Assembly (NCBI GenBank): GCA_004352715.1
Contig: SCFE01000014.1
Location: 582,088-646,087 of the forward strand
From: Hofstenia miamia
Lineage: Eukaryota; Xenacoelomorpha; Acoela
Direction: 5' to 3'
Length of the DNA: 64,000 nt
Part shown: positions 11,704 to 25,400 of the stretch, in pieces
How the letters are laid out: each line of letters begins with the position of its first letter
Position numbering within the stretch: the stretch's first letter is position 1
Program-made: the position numbers and the translations under genes
Notes under the pieces: generated by a model
Database searches by the model: none
Told to the model about the DNA's origin: nothing
The model's input: the letters and a program-made list of their open reading frames with translations, nothing else

Positions 11704-14700
11704 GTATGTCTTATTACTAAAATATATAAACTATTGTCGAGAATCAGTATTGATTTTTCAATACAAATTTGCAGTTTCTTGCACAGAAAAATAATTACTT
11801 TGAAGTTCAATACATTTAATTTATAGTAACAGACGCTTTCATTTAATTGTAAATATAGAACTAAATAATTTTAGCACTTGAAATAGCATTGAATAAATTC
11901 ATGTGATAGAAATTTTAAACAAGATGTTGCAAATTTAATTTTTGCATTTAATAATGTTCGCACTTTGATGTAAATTCATTAGAGATTTGCTTTTACAGAA
12001 ATCACTAGAAATTAATAACTTAACTTACTAAGCATAATTAATAACGGATTGAAAGAAAAATGTTATTCCAAGTCAAATTTTGGCATAAATAATCAATCAA
12101 ATCAGGTGAACAAAGTATTCTGCAATTAAATTATCGGTTTCTTAAATTTCTACAAACTATATTGTGTTACTTTGTTAATACAGGGGCGTATCCAGAAAAC
12201 AATGGAGGGGAGACAAATATTTGATGAGCTTGAGGGAACTACAAGGTGCTTGTTTAATGACAATGCCACCTGATGTAGAAACCCATTGAGACAAAAACTC
12301 ATAAGGGTTGATATATTTTTCGGCAAAATATATTATATTTTAACAAAAGGCTCAACTTCGGAATCCAAATTTTGAAAGTTTGGGCGAAGCCATGGCCTTT
12401 TCACCCCCGGCTACGCCTATGTATTAATATCAAATTCTCACATGTAGTTTGTATAGCACAAGTGTAAATTAAACAGCTTCAAATTTCCTGCGTATCTAAA
12501 ATTTTAATAGATTTTGTCACCAATTTAAGATGTCAATGACCTTTAACTAGCAGAAAATTAAAATTAAATCCGCGAAAAACATTGTTTTCCATTAATATGT
12601 TAACTGTTTCAAGATGAACATGCATTCCAAGATGTTAGATTGGAAGACGCCGCTATCTCTAAAAATTTTCTGTAAATAAATAACGACGAAGAATTATTTA
12701 CAGAAAATTTAATTAATTAATATATTTACAAGTTAGACAATCCAGTTTAACGACACTTAAATGCATGGATGTTATTACCACTTACGGGCTTACACAATTC
12801 AAGCAATGCAATGAAGCCATGCTATTGGACATGGTGTAATATGCATAAATAGAAGGAACCATTTGATTGCTAATACGATTCGCTTGACTTTTAATAACTA
12901 AATGAAAACTAACTGATGTATTTTACTTAAACTATAATTTCAAAATAGTCTAGATTTATCATTACACACACACACATGACTTGAAGTATAGTCCAGTGGA
13001 TGAAATTCTGAGTTGAACTAGATCTTTGCATGCAGCTAATTAATGTATTTTGTATACATATGTAAATTATACACAATTCAATGTATGCTGACACTTTTTT
13101 CTTGTAATATGGACAAAGATCATACAGCGAAATACATTGACTCTTGAATTGATCATTACCCAACTCATCATTCATGAGGTCAAAGTACTGATCTTTATGA
13201 GCAAACGAGTTTTTTTCTGAGAGAAAGTTTGCAGCCTTAATATTTCATGGCTACTCGAAAAGATTTTAATACAAATGTAAATATGACCCGCTGACCATGA
13301 GTTATGTATGTAAGTGAAAGGCCAGTTTCCTCCCCATCATCTAGTGTTATTCATTTGTAAAACGTCAATTGAGGTTACTTACACTGAACTGCATTTGCAG
13401 GAATGGGATAAAGTACTGATTCGCGATAAAAAATTGATTTGTCAATCTGAAATATAAAGTCATCTCTTGAATTGAAATAAAGTGCAAGGTTGCACATGAG
13501 CTAAAATCTGATTCTGCCACTGTTTTGCTTGCGAGCAATGATTAGACCGAAGTGGTATCTGTTAACAGCAAATTTCTTTTACTAAAAATTACCACTATAA
13601 AAAGAATTAACAGAATTACACTAAATATTGAATAAAAAAATTTACAAACGATTCCAAAATCTCAATATCTTGATAGGTTTAAGCTACCTAGTAATTAATC
13701 AAGAGGGAAACCAGTGATTGAAAATCAATAAAAGAACTGTACTCGACCCAACCCGACTCACAATAGGATCAAACGAACCCAACCGCAACCGACTATTGAT
13801 TGCCTTCCCCTACCGCAGCAACCAAACTATCGATTCACTTACAAACCTGACCTGACCCGAAGAAAAGTAAATTCTCAATATAAAAATGTAAATAAATTGC
13901 AAACGAATAAGTACTAACATGACAACAGTAAATTAGAATTAGTGCAAAAATTGTTCTCATAAAAAAACTGTTTGTCAACAGTTTATAGGAAAAGTTGTTG
14001 ACGTCGCATTTTATTCAGTTTATCATTCCCGACAATTGCCCGACATAGACTGCTTCATGAATGTACCCGACCCACCAAATTCAAGTTATTGTACCCTAAC
14101 CATACCCGTCCGATGTCCGTCTCTGAGGAAAATCATTACGCAATGACAGAGGACTGTTCATGATGAAAATTTTTACACTGCCTGTGAAATATGCCTGATT
14201 TGTATACACATTTTTAAATTCTAAACGGCACTCTTCTGTAGCTGTGATTGTAGAATCATTGCCGCAAAAATTCCATGATGCACTTAAATATGTTCAATTC
14301 GTTTATATGTTATCCAAGAAGACCTTTCAAAAAGAGTGAATACTGATCAATACAATCAAGGTCTGCATGTTATGTATAATCACATTTGACCTCCATTCGT
14401 GAACTAAAAATCCATGTATATTCTCCTAAGAATGCGCCAACTGGTGGATAATCTCAATGTAGAAATGCAAATTGAGGCCCAAAAAATTCGCATTTAAATT
14501 GACTGACAGTTAACTCGGCTTCTGTTAGAAGTCGAGCCTAAACTTTCTTTAGAGTTTTCCTGGGGAAATTCAAATTATTTCATCCTCTTTACATGGCACC
14601 CTTTGAAATCTGGTAATCATAATAATAAAATAATTGACCTTATTTGGAATTTAAAAATAGGAAATGGGCGTCATTGCAATTTATGAAGAATGATAACACA

Positions 14701-17700
14701 GCATTTCGTTGACGTCATTGAGAGTGAGCACATAATGTCGAGGGCCGTGATGATTGGAGGAAAATTATTTGAAACAAGTCATGCACAAGGACATCTGCTA
14801 AAATTCCAGCAATACGTTTTCAATCAATAGAATACTAATAATAATAATGAATGAAGGAGAAACCGTTAAATATATGGAAATATGCATTTAAAAGTGCTTA
14901 GAAGCTCTAAGAATAATTGTGAGAAGTTTTCTAAAGCATTTTGTATATATATATAAATTTATATCAGGCACTAAGTAAATTATCTCATTTATATTTGGCG
15001 CCAAGTAAGCCATTTTTAGCGCTAAGTAAATATTCAAATTTTCAATTTCTTTTTTCATCTTCAAATTATTTTTTCACCTTCTTAATTGTTTTTTGATAAA
15101 TTGTAAATGATTGTTTTAACTTTATTTAAAATGTATGAATCTAAATTTACACAAATGATTGTTTTTCATGTATGATAAAAATTTTTGTTTGTCCATATTA
15201 AATAATCTGATGTAGAACATATTCCAAAAAGATTAATTGATGATTTCCCTCTTGGTTTTGATATAAATATATTAATTTTTAATGCACATTTAGTAAAGTG
15301 ATATTGTAACATTAGAAATGTGTTTCTCAAAATCATCGATGTTTTCTAATGCATCTCTCGTATTTTTCACTATCTTAATTTCCAAGTGACCAGAAGTGGC
15401 AACCTGCCATGGAAGTAGCACTCTAGCAGAGTTCATGTTAATATTCATATTTGTAGAATTAATCTCGGCATATTCCATTTTTCATTTATGAACGTGGCAA
15501 TCAACTCCTCTTTGCTTGTAAAAATCATTAATTTATAGCAACTTATTGATTACATTTCGTTAAGCCCATAAAAATGGATGTTGTATTATAGCTAAAGAAA
15601 ATTTTCTACCTAATACATCATGGTATATTTTATGCTGAATTATTGTTGACATTTTCAACTCTTGATTGGATTTTCGAAAGTCTCATTCATTGCTTGTTCT
15701 AAATATTAGTTTGATGATAATCTTATTTTCTGTTTGAAAAAAATAACTTAAAAAGGGAACCTACTTCTCGAAGAGCCTGTATTTTGATAACATTATTTTT
15801 TCTAAATACTTAGATGTGCAAAGTGTTCATGGTTAGTACTAGATTCTGTAAGTCTTATCGTAATTTACATGTAGAGATTAAAGTTTTCGTCAACTATTTT
15901 CACTTTAGGAAATACTTCCATGTGTCTTGTTCATTAAATTCCAAGACTCTCTGCGCAAAGAAGAAGATTTATCGTTCACGAATACGTTTGTTTTCTAGTA
16001 AGTGCATAAATAATAATATTACTGTGATTAGATTTCAGTCGAGTACTCGACACGATTCAACTCAAAATTTAAACATTAAAAGTTAGGGAGTCGGCTCAAA
16101 TAGACTTGAATTGTGTTGTTATTGAATCGTACATAGCATGTTTGCCTAATTGAAAAAAAGAACATACAATTTTCTGATTCCCGACTCAAAGGCCCCACTT
16201 TAATGTGTCACATATATAATTTCACGTACTATTTTCGTTTCAATGGCTTATTCCTTAAATTCAAAGCATTCAAAACAATGGCAGTATGGGCATAGCGAGG
16301 GGGACGGGGGAGACTGGAACCGCTTTTTGAACTTTAGATAGAGAGAGACAGTCATTAGTCATTCTTAGGCTTACTGTAATTTGTACCACACCTCCCTCCT
16401 GCGTCACTGAATAGCGCTATGGTCAACAGCCACTTAAAGTTATGATTCTTTTAGCTTAATTACTGTTTCTGTTAACTTGATATCTATGCATAAGTTCAAA
16501 CTATTTCGATTTTTATTGCTTAACTTAAAAATTAATCAAACATACAATTTTTATGATTGGAAATTCTGTGACTAGGTTTGCTGGATTCCTGGATACTCTT
16601 CAGTTCCCCGATCATGCAATCGGTGTTCATACACCAGTCGCCACTCAAAAGCAATGAGAACTCACATTAAACCATTGTCTGCAGCGAAAATTGACATAAT
16701 TGTATAACTACGAAGGGTATTCAATAAGTTTTGGCAACTGACTTAGTATTGATTAAGTTTAGAAAGTCATTCAAAATGTAATCCAGTTACGTAATAGTGC
16801 ATATTCAATGAATAAGTGAGTATTGCTTAGGACTTTAATAGGGTTTAGTAGGAACCGGAAAAAAAGTTTTTTGACAAATGTCTATTAAGTATTGAAACGC
16901 AAAAATAACTGGTTCTTAGGGTGAATCTGTTCATTTTAGCAAAAACTATTTTAACTATTCTGGCACTTTTCAGCAACTTTAATAGTTGGCTATATGTATA
17001 CAAAACGTACATGATTGACCAAAGTCTTATAAAAATATTGTATAGAACTAATATATTTTGTAAAAACTGTATATAAATGCATATTTATGTCGTTTTGAAG
17101 ACAGATGGAGTGTTTGTATACTGTTCTTACATATTTGAAACATAATGATGCTGTAAATATTATAACTCAGAATGTTATATGATGGTTCATTTTGACTTCA
17201 TAATGTATCGTAGATCCATTTTACAACTAATAAAGTAATTTTCTTACAGCAACTAATTGAACTACTTTAGACGTATTTGAAAACTATATCATGACTATTT
17301 TGGGAATTTTTGCCAACTATTTTTCCAGTTCCTAGTGTTTAGTTAATTAAACCCGGGTATTTAAAGATAAGCAGTTATTTATTGTGGTACAAAATGGAAC
17401 AAGTCAATTCAGAGCAGTTGCTTTTTTGCCTTTTCATCCGTAACCAACTCGGTGAAAATGCAACCAAAATTCACAGTGATCTTGTCCAAGTTATTGGTGA
17501 TAATGCTCCTTCAAATAGGTTGAAGAAGATCGGAATATCTCTGTTGCTTTGTTGACTCAAAATATTGACATTTCCGAATGCAGTGTTTTTACAATCCTCC
17601 ATTATTGCCTGAGGCTAAGAACGATCTGTGCCAGATGGGTTCCGCACCTCCTCACCGATGACCAAAAATAGATAACAGGCTCAGTGTTCGAGAGAATTCC

Positions 17701-20700
17701 TTGCCCCTTTTGGTGATGGAGGCACAAAGCATCTTTCAAACAACTGCTCTTCGTGGCGGTTTTTGCTCATGGAAGTAGATGTGTGTCATATTTTTTTTCA
17801 ATTTTTGGGCATGTGGTAGTTGTTATAGTGCATGATGGATAGAATATGAATACAACATTCTATTCTAACAATGTCTTACCTCAAGTGGTTCAACATGTTA
17901 GCAATGCACAAACAGCATGCATCCAGCCTTACAGAATCATCCTGAACCAGGACAATGCCTCCAGCAATACCGCAGCTTATAGTCCCGATCTTGCTTCCGG
18001 TAGTTTCTGGACATTCCCAAAACCTTCGAAAAATATGGCCGGAACCAAATTTTCAATGTCATAAGACCTGGCCAAGACAATTAATTCAGAATTGAGAGCT
18101 ATGAGGGAGTTGAAGTATCATGAAGCGTTCCAGTCATGCATTCAACGCCATCAGATGTGCATCGCTAATGGAGGATTATATTAAGTGTATTTTGCTGCCG
18201 TCATTATTCATTTTCCAATAGTTTCTCATTTCATGCTATCTCACATAGTACACCCTTTCTATTTGGGCTTGGACACGCAACATGGGTATTATTGCAAAAT
18301 CTTGGCATAAGAACGAGGTGTTATAGTGCTCGCACCTCTAACTGCAATTCAACCTTTTGACTAACCTGAGTGCAAAATAGAATTAAGTTGCGTCAAGGGC
18401 TATTCGATATTTTCATAGTATATGGCAAGGTGAGTCTAATAAATCTCCGCAAAATATTCATTCAATTAAGTTAGGAATCGGTTAACTCTGAGTGTCGGCC
18501 AACGAATTTTTTCTATAATTATATCACAATAACTATGGGAGTTTGGATCTCTCAATTGAGTTGTAGAAGCATTTTTATATATTTTTCTATGTCTACAAGT
18601 ACAATTTAAAATAAGTTTATGCTACATGTGATTTCAAATGTTTCATGCAGTGATAAAATGTTATTTGACAAATTCATCAAATAAAAACCTAGCTCATGTT
18701 TATCAATTACAGAAATTTTAAAGATTAACATAAAATCTAACCTGAAATAACAAAAAAAATTGAATTGAATGTAACAGAAATATTAAAAATTAAAACTATA
18801 AGTAATTCACTCAAATTCAATTCATAGATCATTAACACCTGTAAATACTTTAGAATCTGATATCTCTTCACACCTTATTCCTCGTGCTGCAGTAAATTTA
18901 CATTCCCTGTATGATGTGAGCAGTGAATCTCTTCTTGACGTCGAGCATCTCAATGAAAGTATTCAAAATTTACATTCCACATCGAAAAAATTCAGTAAGT
19001 ATATTCCTAGAAATTAATTCCAATCAAATCACATTATAGAAATTAATTCACGAATAAAGCACAAAATTTCCACTCTCTTCAGGAGGTGTAGCAATAAAGC
19101 ACTACTAACTAAATTTTCGGATTTAGCACAGCAGGAAACAGAGTAACATTTCTAATTTACAGTCTAAGTACTATTCATGTTTTCTTCAAGTAGAAGAAAG
19201 ATATTAAAGTTAGCCCCCTGGGAGTTGATGTTTTTGGGTTCGAGTCGAATTGGAACGTCAATTCGCGAGTTCGTATCGAGCTACAATTTTATTACGACTT
19301 ATTTTTGTCGTTAGTCTAAGCTATGTTAACTACTGCATGTTGAATAGCAATATATGAAGGTACGAAATAAATACAACATTTGAAGTCAAATAAGAGAACT
19401 ACAAAATTATTAGGCAAGCCTAATAGAGTTTGTCACTTTTTTGCGAAATATAAGGTGGGTAAGACTTGGGCAATGATCCGTGACGATTAACAAGCTTATT
19501 GAGTTGAAATGCTCGGATGAGCAATTTGCAGATTGCACCGGAAAAATGCGTTAAATGCAAGACAAAACTGGATATAGTTCGAAAGAACTTGTTACAAAAC
19601 AATTTGAATTATTATTTCCTTTGTATTATTAGTCTGATTCCTTACAAATTTGCGAAAGGTCGATGGAGTTTTCCGATCTTGAGTGGAGTTCGATCATTCG
19701 AATTCAACTCAAACTCGACTTGAATTTCGACTACTCTCATGGACTAAGTTTAAGTATAGATGGTGTCTGTTAAATGTAGGTAAAAGTATTGTATACATGT
19801 ATATCCTGTGAGAATGTATACCCACTTGCATAATGAAATTTGATCCATTTTGCTAACTCCCATGCTCTTAATGTAATGGTCGTTTTCATAAAACCTTCCC
19901 ATCGCCCTTACTGTTATGATAGAAAATACTAATCCCAGTTTATACCAGAGGTGGATATGGGACGAAGCTTTGCTACAACCGTTCACCGGTTAAACGTTGC
20001 CGGTTACCGTTTCCGAATATCTAGCGGTTGCAAATTAGACATGTTGACCGGCTAGTTGAACCGTTTTATTACCGTTCAATTACTAAAAATATCGTATATT
20101 ATTGGGAAATTATTCAGCAAAATTGCAGAAAACGAGCTTCTTTTTAAAATTATAATTAGCTTTTCATTCAATTGTCTATATATTTATTCTCATTATTTAG
20201 AACTATCAAATTGATTGTCAAGTCGATAAAACATCACATTTTCGACACTTCCTTTTTTATTCTGGGCTTAGGCTTCACTCGAACAGTTCTATCAACTATA
20301 GTGTCCTCTTCATATAAGGAACACATATTCTTGGTAGTTTCAGTCGCTTTTTGACCTCGATTAAAAGGGCGAAGAACGAAGTATCGAAAATGCGATATTT
20401 CATTGACTTGACAATCCTTTGACGGTTCTAAAAATGAGAATATAGGTAAGAACAAAAAACTATATATTGTCTTGTAGAACACAATAAACGCTTTCTAATA
20501 TGTATAACAGTGTGCTAAATGTCAAAACACAAATATTAAAACAAATTCTTTTATAAAACGGTGGGAACTTATGCAACAACTCAATAGTTGTTCATTGTTC
20601 ATACATGTATTTCGCCGCATATGAATGGTGCATCCATAAACATAGAAAAATTTATATGGAATTATTTTTTTTAATAGGAGGTACACATCATAGATAGTAA

Positions 20701-20911
20701 TTATAGGATTATATATGTACATATATGTATAAATAAATAAATGCACGAATAAATATATATGTATATATATATACTGTATATATANNNNNNNNNNNNNNNN
20801 NNNNNNNNNNNNNNNNNNNNNNNNNNNNNNNNNNNNNNNNNNNNNNNNNNNNNNNNNNNNNNNNNNNNNNNNNNNNNNNNNNNNNNNNNNNNNNNNNNNN
20901 NNNNNNNNNNN

Positions 20912-20942
<31 letters not shown>

Positions 20943-22283
20943 TACTGGCCAAAAGTTTGGAAACAGTAACCTGTCTAAAGCAGCATGTTTTATGCTATTT
21001 TCTGGAAACTTCGTCAAATTCCTGGAATTCCAATTTTTTTTTAGAATTTAGAATTTACAACAGATTCATTTAGCCAATCAAATTAACACAATTTTAGATT
21101 TACACACAATACATTTTCACTGAAAAAGCGCTATCATTATAGTTTGAAATATGGTCCGTGGTAGTGAAATTTCACCAACAAAGCGTGCTGAAACTCATAT
21201 CTTGTACGAGGAGGGGTACAATTATCGCGCTATAGGTGTTAGAATGGGCGTGTCAGTATCTTCGGTATCCAGAAGTGCTCCTTGGTATCAGCAACTGCAA
21301 AATTTTTCCTCTCACAAGCGGTCTGGAAAACCGAAATTGACAACCCGTCAGACTGACCATCTCATTCGCCGTTACGTTGTCAATCAACCATTCTCTTGAT
21401 CTCCTGAAGTCAAAGCAAATCTAGGTGCGGTAGTGCAGAATAAATCAACACGCACCATTAGGCCGTCGATTGAATACTACCTTTGACCTTCCATCATGCA
21501 AACCGGAAGCCAAACTCCGATTGTTTTCAAAGAACATTCGAGACCAGTTGTGCTTCTGCAGGCAATACCAACACTACACCCCTGAAATGTGGCAACAAGT
21601 AATATTTAGTGACGAATCCAAGAGTTGCCAGTTTACATCATACAGGCCACACGTTCAAAGACCAAAAAACCAAAGATTCAACACACATTACACGCAACAA
21701 ACTGTTTGCTCAGCACCTTCTGTGATTATTTGGGGTGCTATAACTGCAAATGGGCGTGCTGGTCTGCATTTTGTTCCTCACAACGAAACAGTCACAGCCA
21801 AGGCCTACCCCAAAATAATTCAGGAGAAAGTTCCCGTTTATGCAGCTTCGCAGAACATTTGTACTACACAAGATGGTGCTCCTTGCCACAGCGCCAAAGT
21901 TGTAAGACAGTGGATTGCTTCACAAGACTTTCGGCTTCTTGAGAACTCGCCGGGAAACTCCTTAAACCTCAACGTCATAGAAAATTGTTGGCATCACATC
22001 AAAAACTGTCTGAGGAAGCGCTAATGCACATCACTCGACGATCTGAATTAGCAAATTAAAGTGGTATGGTGCAAAGAGATTACTGATGATTATTGTAGAA
22101 ACCTGGTCGAGTCAATGTCAAATCGCATTGCTGCGTGTTTGGCCAATAATGGCGGACATTTAAAATATTAGTGAGTTTTCCCGAATTAACTATTTACTTT
22201 CTACACGGTGTTATCATATTGTTTCTACATTGTGTTATTATATTGTTTCTACATTGTGTTATCATATTGTTTCTACATTGTGT

Positions 22284-22318
<35 letters not shown>

Positions 22319-22420
22319 NNNNNNNNNNNNNNNNNNNNNNNNNNNNNNNNNNNNNNNNNNNNNNNNNNNNNNNNNNNNNNNNNNNNNNNNNNNNNNNNNN
22401 NNNNNNNNNNNNNNNNNNNN

Positions 22421-22454
<34 letters not shown>

Positions 22455-25400
22455 GGGTGTATGGATAGGCGGTTTTCATACCCGTACCCATCCATTACTA
22501 GATAATTGAAATCCGTACCCGTGAAATCCTTACCGGTACTAATCCGCACCCGTACCCGCCCGTAAATAATCTGACCGTAAAAAATTGAATGTTAATGCCG
22601 AAAAAATCATTTATTGACGCATTCAGTATATCAATTTATTAATTGTAATTTACAATACATGTAAATTTTTATTATGTAATAGAATAAACTTATCTTACAT
22701 TACAAAAAGTTGTATTCGAGAAATATATATATATAAGCTTTTTGTTTAGACACATTGTCAGCTCCAATTAAAACATTGAAAATTTCTTCACCTGGTTTAA
22801 ATCATTTTGGTAGTTTTGATAGCTTTCACATTCAAACTTCCCAAGCCACTCAAATTAAACACACATCTTACAATCATGCAATAAATAACAATAGTAGTGC
22901 CAAAATAGGCGATTGCGAATCTTCTAGACGTTTTTCTTCAAATACCGAGCCTTCGACATCATTTTTTGGGAACTCACAAACAGTAAGTACGACACTATCA
23001 TTGTATAATATTCCTGTAAAAGGAAAAAATTTCCAAATCTTATTTGAACCAATGTAAATGAAGTGTGTATACTTATTGAAGAAGTCCTTGGTGAAGTAAA
23101 AAATGTGGATACAATTTCAAAAAACGATTTAAGGATTTTTCACGACGTCACTTCTTGCAATGGCAACTTTTGTTTACAAAATGTAGATCTGTTATTGTCA
23201 ATAAAAGCAAGCAAACATTAGCAAGAAGCAAATAATTTGTCCCCAACAGAATAACAGTTCCTTCATTATAGACCCTCACAAAAATTCATTGTCATTTAGT
23301 GTTTAAAATAAACTGTATGTTTGACGAGCACTAAAACCCATCTTCAGGAAAACCATGCAAAATATTTGATGTGGTGGAATTGATTTTCTCTAATTTACGC
23401 AAAACTTTTGTATTTGATGAACATGTTTGCGAGAGACTTTGTGTTTTTGTCGTTTTCTAGTCAGAATGGATGTAAGCCAATCCATTAATCAAATATAAGT
23501 CACTCCAAAACTAAGTCTCTGTAGTATGCAAAACTTATATTTCTGATGAAAAAGCATAACAAAAATAACAGGCTATTCACCTGACAACAGGAGCATCTCG
23601 CCATTTTTTTACAAATCGAAACCATCTTTGCAACAGCATGAAGTAACTACATATTTGAGAATTCACAAAATGTTATGTATAACAAAATGGCATTCTGCTG
23701 CACATAAAGATAAGCAACTTCTAACTTCATTAGCATTTTTCCACAAATCAGGCAAGATATTCATTTAATTTATTGACTTGTAACCGTCTGACACAGAGTA
23801 ATCCAAAATGGTTGAGATATTTCCCGTGACCACCTTTAATGCTTGGAAATCTTGGTACTAAAATATCATAAGCTCCTCACTAAATACCTTTTGACGATAT
23901 TGAACTCGTGCCTCAGTATTTTTATTGATCTCCTATATTTGTTACTGGAAAGCAAGCTTCTCATTGGATGGAAAAATTCTTGAAGTATATGACTGTCCCA
24001 TACTACAGATAAGAACTTATTGGGACGAAATTTGCCCAGATTGTGTGAATATATTTTTGTTTTTGAGTGCAGCATTACGAAAATCTGATAAATTTATCGG
24101 ATATATTCCATTTTTAGTGTTAGGTACAATCGTACGATGATTTCTGTGGAAAGTTTGCATGCTGTCTAATAATTCAATGAGAGAGGAGTCAAATTTGTTG
24201 TAAGTTTCACACTCTGGCCCGTAGTATTATTTGCCTCCGAAATCCTCATCCCTCTCCCCCATGCAAGAATTCGTCATTACATTTATGATGAATAGATTTC
24301 AAATCTCATTACTCAATCTCAGAATTTAAGTTGTTCACTTTTTCGAAAGGCTCTCCATAACCTAAAGTTCATTATTCTGGCAAATTTATAAAATGCAAAA
24401 ATTTTAAAATGTCTAATTCTAATTCATCAAAGGCAAAATATTAGATATCAAATGTAGACAATCTTTCAATATTGGCTCCAGTGGAAGAGCAGATAATGAG
24501 AAAATAGTGTTTAAATATTTATTAAAGTTTAATGATTTTTTGTGATTGTGAAGTATTTGAAAACCTCGATGAATAAATTTGTTTATTTGAATGAATTTAT
24601 TGTTTGATCATTTGCAAAATATTTATCACTTAAAAGTGGAAATTAGTAAAAAAAGCCACCCTGAATATATAATGTTGCTGCAAATCCCAGCAAAATCCAT
24701 CGGAATAAAAATTGTATCCCACTTCATATTATTGAAGTAGGATTTAACTCACGTTAAGAAATCTAAAAAGAGTTTAATGGGGCGTATTTACAGTTTTACA
24801 ATAGTCAAAAGTTTATCAAAAAAAGATTAATGAACCAGCTATTGGACACGAAATAAACTTATGCAATGGGATAAAATGGACCGATGAAAATTATTCTTGG
24901 AATTAATATACATGGGACAGCAAAATCTCGTCCCATGAGAACCCTGCTGGAAAGTGATCATTTTAAATGAATTATACGAAACCCCACTTTTCACCTTATC
25001 ACTAAGATTTCTAATTGAAGAAATATTTGAAAAGATAAAATGGATTTGATATTGTAGTAACTCATATAACACTCTATACATTTTAAAATAAAACTATTGC
25101 AAATTTTTTTTCAATTTCAGAACATTTCATAGTATTTCCAAACACTGATTACAATAATGAAATAGCAATATCAATATATTTATGTGTAAAAATAAGTAGG
25201 TTTCATTGATATATTTTACATGGAAAAGGTCCACTTTGTTTATGAAATTTTCGAAACCCAAAATTATTAAAATTAATGAGCATCAAAGTAGGAGTTTTAA
25301 TATAAGTTATTAAAAAAGACGGAGAAATACATTTCTTTATTACAATAATTCTAATATAAAATGCAACATGTTTTTTTCAGGTAGCAAATTTTGATCTATT

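Larger units (their letters stand above)
11704..15908 (+). other. Intron of the KSR-like gene carrying MITEs
   Basis: The segment runs from donor GTATGT at 11704 to acceptor CACTTTAG. Two small hAT-like elements lie inside, at 12181-12421 and 13712-14125. The rest is AT-rich with no recognised coding block. Confidence 0.6.

Noticed and set aside
16286-16430. Candidate MITE with GGGCATAGCG and CGCTATGG ends
   Set aside because: The inverted match is only about seven bases and no target duplication was found.
18828-18853. Earlier acceptor for the first linker exon
   Set aside because: It would enter in the wrong phase after the C1 exon, though it remains possible if another exon intervenes.
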